From Erwinia phyllosphaerae (GTDB lineage: Bacteria > Pseudomonadota > Gammaproteobacteria > Enterobacterales > Enterobacteriaceae), in the NCBI RefSeq assembly GCF_019132875.1, contig NZ_JAHSPF010000016.1:1-64000 (forward strand): 64,000 nucleotides of DNA, read 5' to 3'. The notes below the pieces were generated by a model. It was not told where the DNA came from. It saw nothing but the letters and a program-made list of their open reading frames with translations, and searched no databases. A program made the translations under genes and the position numbers. Positions within the stretch are counted from its first letter, which is position 1. Each line of letters starts with the position of its first letter. Of this stretch, positions 16,142 through 24,200 are shown one piece after another.

Positions 16142-16528
16142 TCAACAAGGTATTATTGCTGGACTAACGGAAGACAAAACATCAATAACATTATTACCTG
16201 TAACTATTAAATAATGATTTATAAGGTCGCCATCATGAATATTGGCGCTTTGCTCATTAAACCATGATAAATAGTTAGATCTTTCTACTACGTAGACCCC
16301 TTCAACCATCTTACCTTCTAGCTCATCTTGCATCTTTAATAAATCACCTTCATCTGTGACGCGAAAAGAGTGCATCCATTAAAATACCACTCGGAATTTA
16401 TTATTAATATCCTTATAACTTGATAATAAAGTTAACTCAAGTGCTTCAGAAGAATATTTAAAATCAATCAATTTCTTATTTTTAAAGCGAAATACGTCGT
16501 ATTCAATATTCAGAATTTTTTCAATCAT
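16142..16528 (-). pseudogene. Broken CdiI-like immunity gene
   Basis: ATG at 16528 opens MIEKILNIEYDVFRFKNKKL... for 49 codons, meets TAA, and continues in the same frame as WMHSFRVTDEGDLLKMQDEL... to 16142. This would be a 128-residue protein interrupted by one stop. It begins 10 bp after the end of the orphan cdiA-CT remnant, the position of a cognate immunity gene. No immunity family is recognised. A downstream ATG at 16375 could give a 77-residue fragment. Confidence 0.65.
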
Positions 16529-16537
16529 ATGGCATCA

Positions 16538-17415
16538 CTAATCATATCTAAATTGAATTCTATTCTTACCAGACTGTATTTCTAACGTTGGTCTACCATC
16601 TGTACTTCTTTCTCTGACAACTATAGTTAGCCCATCAGGGAGTTTACCAACCCTGCCACCAGGAATATCTTAATTTCAGTAGGTTTTAATAGATAAAATT
16701 CTTTATTAGCAGCCTCACTACCACCTGATCTTTCAAAAAACTTTGATCGACCTGTTTTTTCCCGACTTTTTGACGATGAAGACATCAGATCATCAACAGT
16801 TGTTTTCTGTTCACTATTACGAGCATTGGCTTCATCTTGCGGCTCCCAGCCACCCGGCGTCCCCAATCCTGCTCCACCCAGCTCAGCCTTCTCCGCATCC
16901 ATCAGATTAGCACTGACATTCGGGCCACCGGACTGTTCTGTATCATCCGTCGAACAGGCCCGGCCAAAGGAGCACTGTGTTGCCTTATCCAGGGTATCAA
17001 ACAGGTCATCCAGCGCAGACGCCATTTTATCGTTAGCGTCCTGGGTGACCTTATCTCCCGGACTAACCGGAACGCCGGGTACAGGCACCGGAACAGGGGC
17101 TGGTACTGCCAGCGCATTATTCTCAACCGCATTCTTCCCGGCCTGTGCTCCGGCAACGGCGCTGCCCGTGCTGTCTTCCGCCAGGCCGCCAGCAGCCCAG
17201 CGTGCCCGTCTCCAGCCGCTTCCTGTCCACCGTCGCCGTCGAGCCGATGACCGCCCCGCTGCATGTGCCCGCCCACGCTCACGTCAAAACCGCCTTTGCC
17301 CGCAAACTACTCCATGCTCTGCCAGGTGCTGTGCATCTGATCACGGCTCAGGTTCACGTTCATCGAGCCGGTCATTGAGACGAAGGTGAAGCTGCCGGCC
17401 GCCCCTGGAGAGGTT
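16538..17415 (-). pseudogene. Orphan cdiA-CT module 3, degraded
   Basis: The upstream part holds scraps of the CdiA FHA-2 region (MNVNLSRDQMHSTWQSM, FAGKGGFDVSVGGH) similar to RDKMHSTYDSVHEQTG in the main CdiA. It then jumps frame into AVAGAQAGKNAVENNALAVP, the pretoxin VENN junction, at about 17165-17100. The toxin part reads DKVTQDANDKMASALDDLFDTLDK to KPTEIK. It is then frameshifted near 16671 and continues as DIPGGRVGKLPDGLTIVV, then RERSTDGRPTLEIQ, ending at 16538. The C-terminal KLPDG...DGRPTLEI signature is shared by many CDI/Rhs toxins. Inactivated by several lesions. Confidence 0.75.
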
Positions 17416-17569
17416 TAGACGCTCAAAAAAGTGTGTGATTTTGTGATATTTAAACTAAAGAGTTTCGTGAAGCTTGTAGAAATAATCAAAAGCCACAACG
17501 ATAGAATGGTAACTAATAAATTAATAAAGTAAAATATCGGTGTGTTGGCCACTTTTTGAGATTAGCAAT

Positions 17570-18112
17570 ATGAGTAAAAAGAACACTGATATAAGCAAAT
17601 TTTTAAGCTATGTATTGCGTCATCATCCAGAAGCTATTGGATTGTCACTTGACCAAAATGGATGGGCAGTTATAACTGATCTAATTCTTTGTGCAAAAAA
17701 AGAAGGTTATATATTTGAGAAAAGTATTATTCTAGCGATAGTCACCAGTAGTGATAAAAAAAGATTTACTATTTCAACTGATGGCTTGCATATTCGTGCT
17801 GCTCAGGGTCATTCAATGCAACAGGTTAAGATAACTTATAAAGAAAACATCCCTCCTGATATTTTATATCATGGAACAGCCGCGCGCTTTATATCTGAAA
17901 TCAGGAAGAAAGGCCTGCTTCCTATGTCACGACAGTATGTACATCTTTCTACTAATGAAGTTACGGCAATTCAGGTAGGACAACGTCATGGAAAACCAAT
18001 GATATTAATTATAAAAGCCCTGAATATGTATGAACAGGGCTTTAAATTTTTTCAGGCTGAGAATGGCGTCTGGTTAACTGAAGCCATTCCTTACCAGTTT
18101 ATTCAAGAATAA
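17570..18112 (+). CDS. kptA: RNA 2'-phosphotransferase KptA/Tpt1
   Basis: 180 residues from the ATG at 17570; a GTG at 17540 is also in frame. All conserved Tpt1 elements are present: FLSYVLRHHPEAIGL (catalytic Arg-His), NGWA, KRFTIS, the IRAAQGHS motif, LYHGTA and the YVHLS motif. The enzyme transfers an internal RNA 2'-phosphate to NAD+. In eukaryotes it finishes tRNA splicing; its bacterial role is unsettled. The gene is intact and AT-rich, lies between two orphan CDI toxin modules, and its stop abuts the stop of the convergent SUKH immunity gene. Confidence 0.92.
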   Translation: MSKKNTDISKFLSYVLRHHPEAIGLSLDQNGWAVITDLILCAKKEGYIFEKSIILAIVTSSDKKRFTISTDGLHIRAAQGHSMQQVKITYKENIPPDILYHGTAARFISEIRKKGLLPMSRQYVHLSTNEVTAIQVGQRHGKPMILIIKALNMYEQGFKFFQAENGVWLTEAIPYQFIQE

Positions 18113-18511
18113 TTACATATCGTCTTCAACTCGCTCAACTTTGTTACGGTTTGATTCAAGACGCGCTATTTTTAGCCATTCAGTAAAGTTATCAGTGTGT
18201 CCTCTGTCTTCCCAGCCAGCAGACGCAAAAGCATGAACATAGTAAACTTTTGGATCACCTGATGTATCTTCACCATCAAAACATACAATATCATCTGAGT
18301 AGCGCCAATTGGCAAAAGGAATTAATTTTCTGTCAGGATAAAGCTCTCTTACTTTCTCACACCAAAAGTCAACATAGTTTGAGGAACTGCAAAAAAGCCA
18401 CCACGGCTCGATATCCTCTAACTCTGAATGAGATATATAATTAATAAAGCTGTCAGGGAAAGAAAACCCTGAGTATAAATATTTTTGATAAGCCATATAT
18501 CTATCAATCAT
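18113..18511 (-). CDS. SMI1/KNR4 (SUKH) family immunity protein
   Basis: 132 residues with SUKH-superfamily traits: FSFPDSFINYIS near the N-terminus, IEPWWLFCSSSNYVDFWCEKVRELYP, then LIPFANWRYSDDIVCFD and a C-terminal FTEWLKIARLE. SUKH proteins are common immunity proteins for polymorphic nuclease toxins. It starts immediately after the stop of the orphan cdiA-CT module 2, so it is almost certainly its cognate immunity protein. It appears intact. Confidence 0.8.
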   Translation of the reverse strand: MIDRYMAYQKYLYSGFSFPDSFINYISHSELEDIEPWWLFCSSSNYVDFWCEKVRELYPDRKLIPFANWRYSDDIVCFDGEDTSGDPKVYYVHAFASAGWEDRGHTDNFTEWLKIARLESNRNKVERVEDDM

Positions 18512-19435
18512 TTATTTACCCTTGCCAGTTATTCTTGGTGACTCGGATGATCCATAAGGGTTATTTTTACTAAATCCCCCGCTTTGGTTGTTAATCCTTC
18601 CTGTTATCGCCTCTCCCCACGTTGTAGAAGAACCAAAACGACCAGAGTCAATCATATCTTTTGGTAACAAATCGCTGAAGTTTCTGACACTAGCTTCTAC
18701 TTTAATGCCAGCATCTCTTGCTGCATTTATCCTGGTATTATCCATGCTTGTCATATTGCCATCCGGCATTTTTACAACATCAACCGGATCACCTTTCCAG
18801 CCATCTTTTTTCATACTGGAAACAAGATCATCGTAAGTGTATTTCACACCTGTACCTCGATCAGTCTTATTGTAAGAAACAGTATTCTGCGAAAATCGAA
18901 TTTCGTTAGCATCAAATGAGAAATTATTTCCTGTCGGTTTAACTGTGATTGACTCATTGACTTCTTTTTTCCCTACCCCAGCCGCTATTCCCGCGGCACT
19001 CGTTCCAGCCGCCTGAGCCAGCGAACTCATCGCAAGTTGCTTCGCTTCAGGTGAATCACCAGACATCAATGCATTATGAATCGCTGCATTTCTGTCTGCC
19101 TCAAGCTGGATTGTAGTCACCTGAAGAATAGAAAGTTCGTTCTGTTCTTCTGGGCTTAAGCCACCATTGTCACGAGCTTTTTTCAGCAACTCATTGGTAC
19201 GGTTAGCATAATCAGCCTGCAATTTGCCAACTTCATTCGCTTTATCGACACAAACCCGAGCACCAGAACAGTTCACAACGCTTTCATGCTGCTCAGCATT
19301 TAATTTCTTATATTTATCAACGACAGCATTACAGGCATTACCCTGGCACTCCGTCATTTCTTTGGCACGTTCCTGGTTTTGCTTCACGCTCAGCGCATTA
19401 TTCTCAACAGCATTTTTCCCTGCCTGCGCACCCAC
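18512..19435 (-). CDS. Orphan CdiA-CT module 2: VENN junction plus ParB-like toxin domain
   Basis: The frame starts in the pretoxin segment GAQAGKNAVENNALSVKQ and continues through a Cys-containing linker (TECQGNACNAV, NCSGARVCVDKA). It ends in a toxin domain: DANEIRFSQNTVSYN, YTYDDLVSSMKKDGWKGDPVDVVKMPDG, TSMDNTRINAARDAGI, WGEAITGRI. That pattern resembles a ParB/sulfiredoxin-fold nuclease-type toxin. A one-base deletion near 19472 separates it from its upstream pretoxin half, so it lacks a proper start. It keeps an intact SUKH immunity gene and could be reactivated by recombination into the main cdiA. Confidence 0.75.
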   Translation of the reverse strand: MGAQAGKNAVENNALSVKQNQERAKEMTECQGNACNAVVDKYKKLNAEQHESVVNCSGARVCVDKANEVGKLQADYANRTNELLKKARDNGGLSPEEQNELSILQVTTIQLEADRNAAIHNALMSGDSPEAKQLAMSSLAQAAGTSAAGIAAGVGKKEVNESITVKPTGNNFSFDANEIRFSQNTVSYNKTDRGTGVKYTYDDLVSSMKKDGWKGDPVDVVKMPDGNMTSMDNTRINAARDAGIKVEASVRNFSDLLPKDMIDSGRFGSSTTWGEAITGRINNQSGGFSKNNPYGSSESPRITGKGK

Positions 19436-20186
19436 TACTGCGCCAGCCGTACTGTCTCCGGCAATTCCGCCGCAAGGCCAGCTGCCAGCGTGCTCAGCTC
19501 GCTGATATATTGCTTCTGCGCCTCATTCAGTTTATCACGGCTGACTCCCGGATAAAGTTGCTGTGCGATATACTCACCTGTCGCGGCGTCTGCTGCACCA
19601 GCCAGCGCTGAATTGCCCTGAACCTGCGCGACCACTGCGCCCAGCACCGCGTGTGCTATCAGGTTAGCAGGCTCGTTAACCACCTCTTTGCCGTCTGGTC
19701 CAGTTGTTGTGGTTTCTTTATGGATTAACTTTGCCAGGTAAGGGGCCGAAGCTCCTGCAATCGCGCCCTGTACATTGCCTGCCAGTAAACCCTGTACTGC
19801 CGCCGTTGCTACCTGCATACCCTGCTGAATAGCGCTGCCGGTACCGAACTGTTTTTGCGTAGTTTGATAACTTTCAGAATTGACTAGTGCATCATTGTAA
19901 GTTTTCCAGTCTTCCTTTGAGGCTTTTTCTCCCGGCTCCTGCACTCCCTTCTTTGCCAGCTCGGCTTTGCCTGCACTGGTTGCACGAATGCTACCCTCAG
20001 TGCGTACAATATCCATAGCCTGCCCCGCGATTTCGCCTACCAGCTGCGCGGTCTGCAATCGCTTCTGCTCTTTTTCCTTGTCAAAAATTGGGCTGATGCT
20101 GTTATTGGCATTCGCAGCATCGCGGCTCAGCGTGGCCACATCCTGCTGCTGGTTCGCCTGGTCCCGAATGGTAAATGCCGCCCGAA
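19435..20186 (-). pseudogene. Displaced CdiA pretoxin fragment upstream of orphan module 2
   Basis: Open frame FTIRDQANQQQDVATLSRDAANANNSISPIFDKEKEQ... matches the main CdiA segment before its own VENN domain. It lacks a start codon (a stop precedes it at about 20190) and shifts frame near 19472, where one C appears lost from a GCCGGC-type context. The correct continuation, GGIAGDSTAGAVVGAQAGKNAVENN, is in the next frame. This is the recombination arm of the orphan cdiA-CT module rather than an independent gene. Confidence 0.8.
20041..20168. repeat. 128-bp direct repeat, copy 1 (orphan module)
   Basis: Identical to 22636-22763 inside the main cdiA except for one base (AATTGG versus AATCGG). 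The offset is 2595 bp, in the same orientation. Homologous recombination here would delete the native toxin/immunity pair and fuse the orphan pretoxin-toxin frame to the long cdiA. Confidence 0.95.
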
Positions 20187-20317
20187 CAGGAGATTATGCA
20201 GATGCTGAGGAAGGTTTGTAAGCAGTCGACCTGTAAACAGTGGCAGATCATAGAGTTGATCGAGGTAATCAGCAGGCTGCAAGCCAGAACTGATAACTGA
20301 CTGAACAACAGATAAAA

Positions 20318-20341
20318 AATCCCGGCTCAATGGCCGGGATT
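20318..20341. terminator. Intrinsic terminator of the orphan immunity gene
   Basis: AATCCCGG / CCGGGATT stem followed on the minus strand by a T6 tract, seven bases after the stop of the 20348 gene. A nearly identical hairpin lies at 20847-20874 after cdiI. Confidence 0.8.
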
Positions 20342-20347
20342 CGAATA

Positions 20348-20734
20348 TTACTTATGAGGAAAATTATTAAATTCGGGCACTTGATAACTTTCAGGACTAT
20401 CAGGCCAAACTGGCGATTTTAACAATGAATCGGCATCATCTTTAATATCTTCAAAAAAACCAGCAAGGCGCACTGAGCAAACCCTGATATGTACTAATGC
20501 CGCTTGCATTGCAACCTGATCGTTAACATTTATTGCATACTTTAATAGCTTCGTTACATCGTGAAGCTTACATATATCCTGATTAAAAACACCATCAAGA
20601 TTAGCCTCTTTATCAAGGAGATAGTCATTCTTATCATCAAGAAACAAAGTTTCTATAATTTCAAGATAACTACTTTTAATACCTTCAAAAGAAATAATGT
20701 TTTCACTTTGATAAAGTCCTCCCTTCAGCAGCAA
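20348..20734 (-). CDS. Orphan immunity-like protein, probably 5'-truncated
   Basis: 128 residues from a TTG at 20734: GLYQSENIISFEGIKSSYLEIIETLFLDDKND... ending FNNFPHK. It is acidic and helical, the typical size of a CdiI protein, but there is no adjacent toxin. No ATG and no ribosome site are visible. The frame upstream stays open (DYPDNFDDLLLL) up to about 20870, so the original start seems to have been lost when this module was joined. Likely a leftover immunity gene from a lost CdiA-CT module. Confidence 0.5.
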   Translation of the reverse strand: MLLKGGLYQSENIISFEGIKSSYLEIIETLFLDDKNDYLLDKEANLDGVFNQDICKLHDVTKLLKYAINVNDQVAMQAALVHIRVCSVRLAGFFEDIKDDADSLLKSPVWPDSPESYQVPEFNNFPHK

Positions 20735-20846
20735 CAGATCGTCGAAATTATCCGGGTAATCGCCACGCCGCAGAAGCGGCCACGCAAGATCCCGGAAGGG
20801 ACGGTGGAGTGGCGCAGTCTGGATTAAGCGGCTGATTGTTAATGGA

Positions 20847-20874
20847 AAATCCCGGCGCTGTGACCGGGATTTTT
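20847..20874. terminator. Bidirectional terminator after cdiI
   Basis: AAATCCCGG / CCGGGATTT stem with A and T runs on both sides, directly after the cdiI stop at 20877. Confidence 0.8.
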
Positions 20875-20876
20875 AA

Positions 20877-21221
20877 TTAAGGGCCTTGCCATTGTAGCTT
20901 AGACTTTAATTCATCAGGAACCATTTTAAATAATAACTCTATATATTTAACGTGCTGACTATAATTAGGTGATATGTCTTCACTGCATTTCTCAAAATAA
21001 TATTTTGCTTGGTTATTTAAAAACCATAAATCATGCTCAACGAAGTCTGAGAGAAGCAACGTATGCATTAGGTTATGCACCAATTCAGCTTCAAAGTAAC
21101 AAGATATATCTCGCCCTTTATGTTTTTTATCCAATGACTGGATATTTCTGATGTAAGGCAGAGAAAGAGATAGCATTTTTACATATATCTCATTTTTTTT
21201 CATGAGGATAGTATTCTCCAT
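20877..21221 (-). CDS. cdiI: CdiI immunity protein of the main CDI locus
   Basis: About 114 residues from the ATG at 21221 (MENTILMKKNEIYVKMLSLSLPYIRNIQSLD...), eight bases after the cdiA stop; an in-frame start inside cdiA at 21293 is unlikely. Soluble and helical, with CYFEAELVHNLMHTLLLSDFVEHDLWFLNNQAKYYF. Immunity proteins are specific and diverse, so identity comes from position right after the cdiA toxin end. It is expected to bind and neutralise the C-terminal ParB-like toxin. A terminator follows at once. Confidence 0.75.
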   Translation of the reverse strand: MENTILMKKNEIYVKMLSLSLPYIRNIQSLDKKHKGRDISCYFEAELVHNLMHTLLLSDFVEHDLWFLNNQAKYYFEKCSEDISPNYSQHVKYIELLFKMVPDELKSKLQWQGP

Positions 21222-21228
21222 AAGATCA

Positions 21229-24200
21229 TCATTTCCTTGACGGCATAGATTTAGCCCCTGCTGGAGCATTCTTTGTCTGAGTCCATGAGCCATTTTGAAG
21301 TAATTTATCTATGTAAGATTTATCTCCAGTCTTTTTATATATTTCCTGAGCAGCTACCATCCGATGGTTACCTTCCGATATATAATAATTTCCCTTGCTA
21401 TCTATATATCCAGCTATGCGGCCTTCAGGAGCATTAAATCTATAATTTCCTGACGTCATATCATTTTTTATCTGATCTACTTGCTGAGGATTTCTCAATC
21501 CTGTTTGCATACTCTTTATGCCCGTTGCTACTCCACCTTGAGCTATATTTGAAACAGTAGTCTTAGCAAGCTTAAGAAGATCATTGCCCAGTTTCCCCAA
21601 CGAAGCTACTGCTGCCTGGTTCTCAGGATCTGACACCATTGCCGCAAATTTAGTCCACTGAGGACTGTTTACATCGATTTTCGCCAGATCCTGGCCGTTC
21701 CACTGCTGAACGTAAGCTTTGGCTTCTTCGCTGGTCATCACATCAACGCCTGGCAGATTACCTAACCAGTCCGGACGCTCTGCCATGTTGAAGCCGCCTT
21801 CAGCAACTTCCTTATCCCATGCCTGAACGGCAACGGGATCGTCCTTCAGCGTGATATCTAACTGACTGCTCTGTTTATCGCTGACCTTCTGCCATTTATC
21901 AATAACCGTCTGGCAGTCACCGCCGGATTTCCGGCAGTCTGAGAGTTCTTTATCGAAGGTTAGTGCCTGCGTGGCGCTCAGATAATTATTCTCAACCGTA
22001 TTTTTACCCGCAGCAGCGGCCGTAACAGTATCAGCACCGCTGTCGCCAATCAACCCGCCGGCAAGGCCGCTGGCTAACGTGGCGAATGTGGAAACCAGCG
22101 TTCTCTCCTGTTCGGTCAGTTCGGACGCATTTTTATGATAAATGCTTCCTGCCAGCATCCCCACCAGCTCGCCTGTGGCAGCACCGCCTGCCGCCGCCAG
22201 CATGTTTCTATCCTGTGCCGCGGCCAGCGCGGCATTCACCACCGCGTGGGCTATCACTTTCGTTGCCGCGTCGTCGATACGGCTGCCGATTTCATGGGCA
22301 ATATACGGCGCGGCACCGCCCGCGACGGCGGCTTTAATATCTCCACCCGCCAGGCCCTGAATAACGGCTGCCGCTGCCTGCATCGCCCGCTGGTTTTTAC
22401 CGCCGGTTTGCCAGCCAGAATCGGTCAGCGCCGTTTCATACGCATCGCTGTAAATCCGGCCGGTTACGTCATCGGCCGTAATCACCTTTGTCGGGTCCTT
22501 GTCCTGCAGCGCCTTTCTTACTGCGTTTCTTTCCGACTGGCTGACGTTTTCGACTTTAGCATTTGCCGCCGTGGTGGCGTTGATTTGCGCCTCTGTCGTG
22601 GTGATATTCATCGCCTGACTGGCAATCTCGCCCACCAGCTGCGCGGTCTGCAATCGCTTCTGCTCTTTTTCCTTGTCAAAAATCGGGCTGATGCTGTTAT
22701 TGGCATTCGCAGCATCGCGGCTCAGCGTGGCCACATCCTGCTGCTGGTTCGCCTGGTCCCGAACGGTGATGGTGCCATTGCTGACTGCCGCCTGCGTCAC
22801 GCCTTCCGCATGGCCGTTGCTGCCTGCTGCTGCAAGAACCGAGCTGGCGACGTTACCCAGAAACTGTGATCCCAGCGTCCCGCTGGTGCTGAACGAAATA
22901 CCCTGATGCTCAACTTTGTAGTCAGCCTGATTATGGATATCGTCAAAGCCCAGCGTGCCGGTATCCAGACGGTTTTGCGTCGCGTCCGCCGTACTGGCAA
23001 TGACGGCACCGTCAAGCTGGGTATGCTCGCCGACTTTTAGGTCAAACCCTTTATCCCCGGCAAACAGACCGGTCTGCTCATGCACAGAATCATAAGTGCT
23101 GTGCATTTTGTCGCGGTTGTAGCTGAAGCTGGCCGTGCCACTGCCTGTGCCAAACGTCCAGCCAAGGCCGGCACTGACGCTTTGCTGGCTGCTTTTGTAA
23201 TTGTCACTGTCCTGCAGGCTGCTCAGCGTCAGATTACGCCCGATATCGCCGGTAATCTGTTCTCCGCTCACCTGCGCGCCGCTCAGCGTGGTATCGAGGC
23301 CGCTGTTAAGCGCAACCCTTCTACCAGCGTCCAGCACGGTTTCGTTTTGCTTCAGGCCGTTGCCCTTTTCATTACCGCGGGCGCTGTTGGCGCTGGCGGA
23401 AACGGAGAGCCCTGTACTTTGCCCACCCGCCATAAGGCCCACACCCAGTGAGCCGCCTTTACTCTCATTTTTACCGGTTGTCAGCTGCGTGTCCTGACCG
23501 GAAGACAGCAGAATGTCGCGCTGCGCGTCCAGCGTCAGATCCTGTCCCACTTTTGCTTTAGCACCGACCATCACGATATCGCCGCTGCTGGCGCCGTTGC
23601 CTTTTCCGGTGGCGGTAACCGTCAGGTTTTTTCCCGCCGAAAGCGTGCTGCCGGAGGTAGTATCCTGTTCGCTGTGCGACGTGGATTTCGATGACTGGCC
23701 GCCGATCGACAGCGATACGCCAAACTCGGGACTGCCTTTATCTCCCTGGGCTTTGCTGAGTCGTGAGGCCTGTTCAGCCTGCACGCCGCTTAACGCGCTC
23801 TGGACGCCCTGAAGCGCGGCCAGGCGACCGTCGCTTTGTTTAGCGGCGGCCTGCGCGGTGGAAACCGCCCCGTTAATGGCGCTGCCTACTGCGCCGGAAA
23901 GCGCTACCGTCAACCCGCTGGACTTCTGCTCAAAAGACTGGTCGCTGGTACGTTTGTCATGGCCCGGATCGATGATCACGCTGTCGCCGGTCAGCGTCAT
24001 GTTTTTCCCTGCAATCAGGTCGGAGCCGCCCACATGCGCCTGCCCGCCGGCCGTCACGGTAAGGTTACCGCCGGTGCTGCCTACGGTGCTGGCGCTCTGG
24101 CTCTGGGTGGTGCCCTTTTCCCTCAGTTCCTGACGCGTGCTGCTGCTGCCGATAGTAAAGCCGATACCGCCGCTGCTCATCAGCCCGCTTTTCTTTTTCT

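Noticed and set aside
16826..17389. 187-codon plus-strand ORF opposite the orphan cdiA-CT 3 remnant
   Set aside because: Antisense to the VENN/toxin fragment; low-complexity Pro/Ala/Ser/Arg composition typical of shadow frames.
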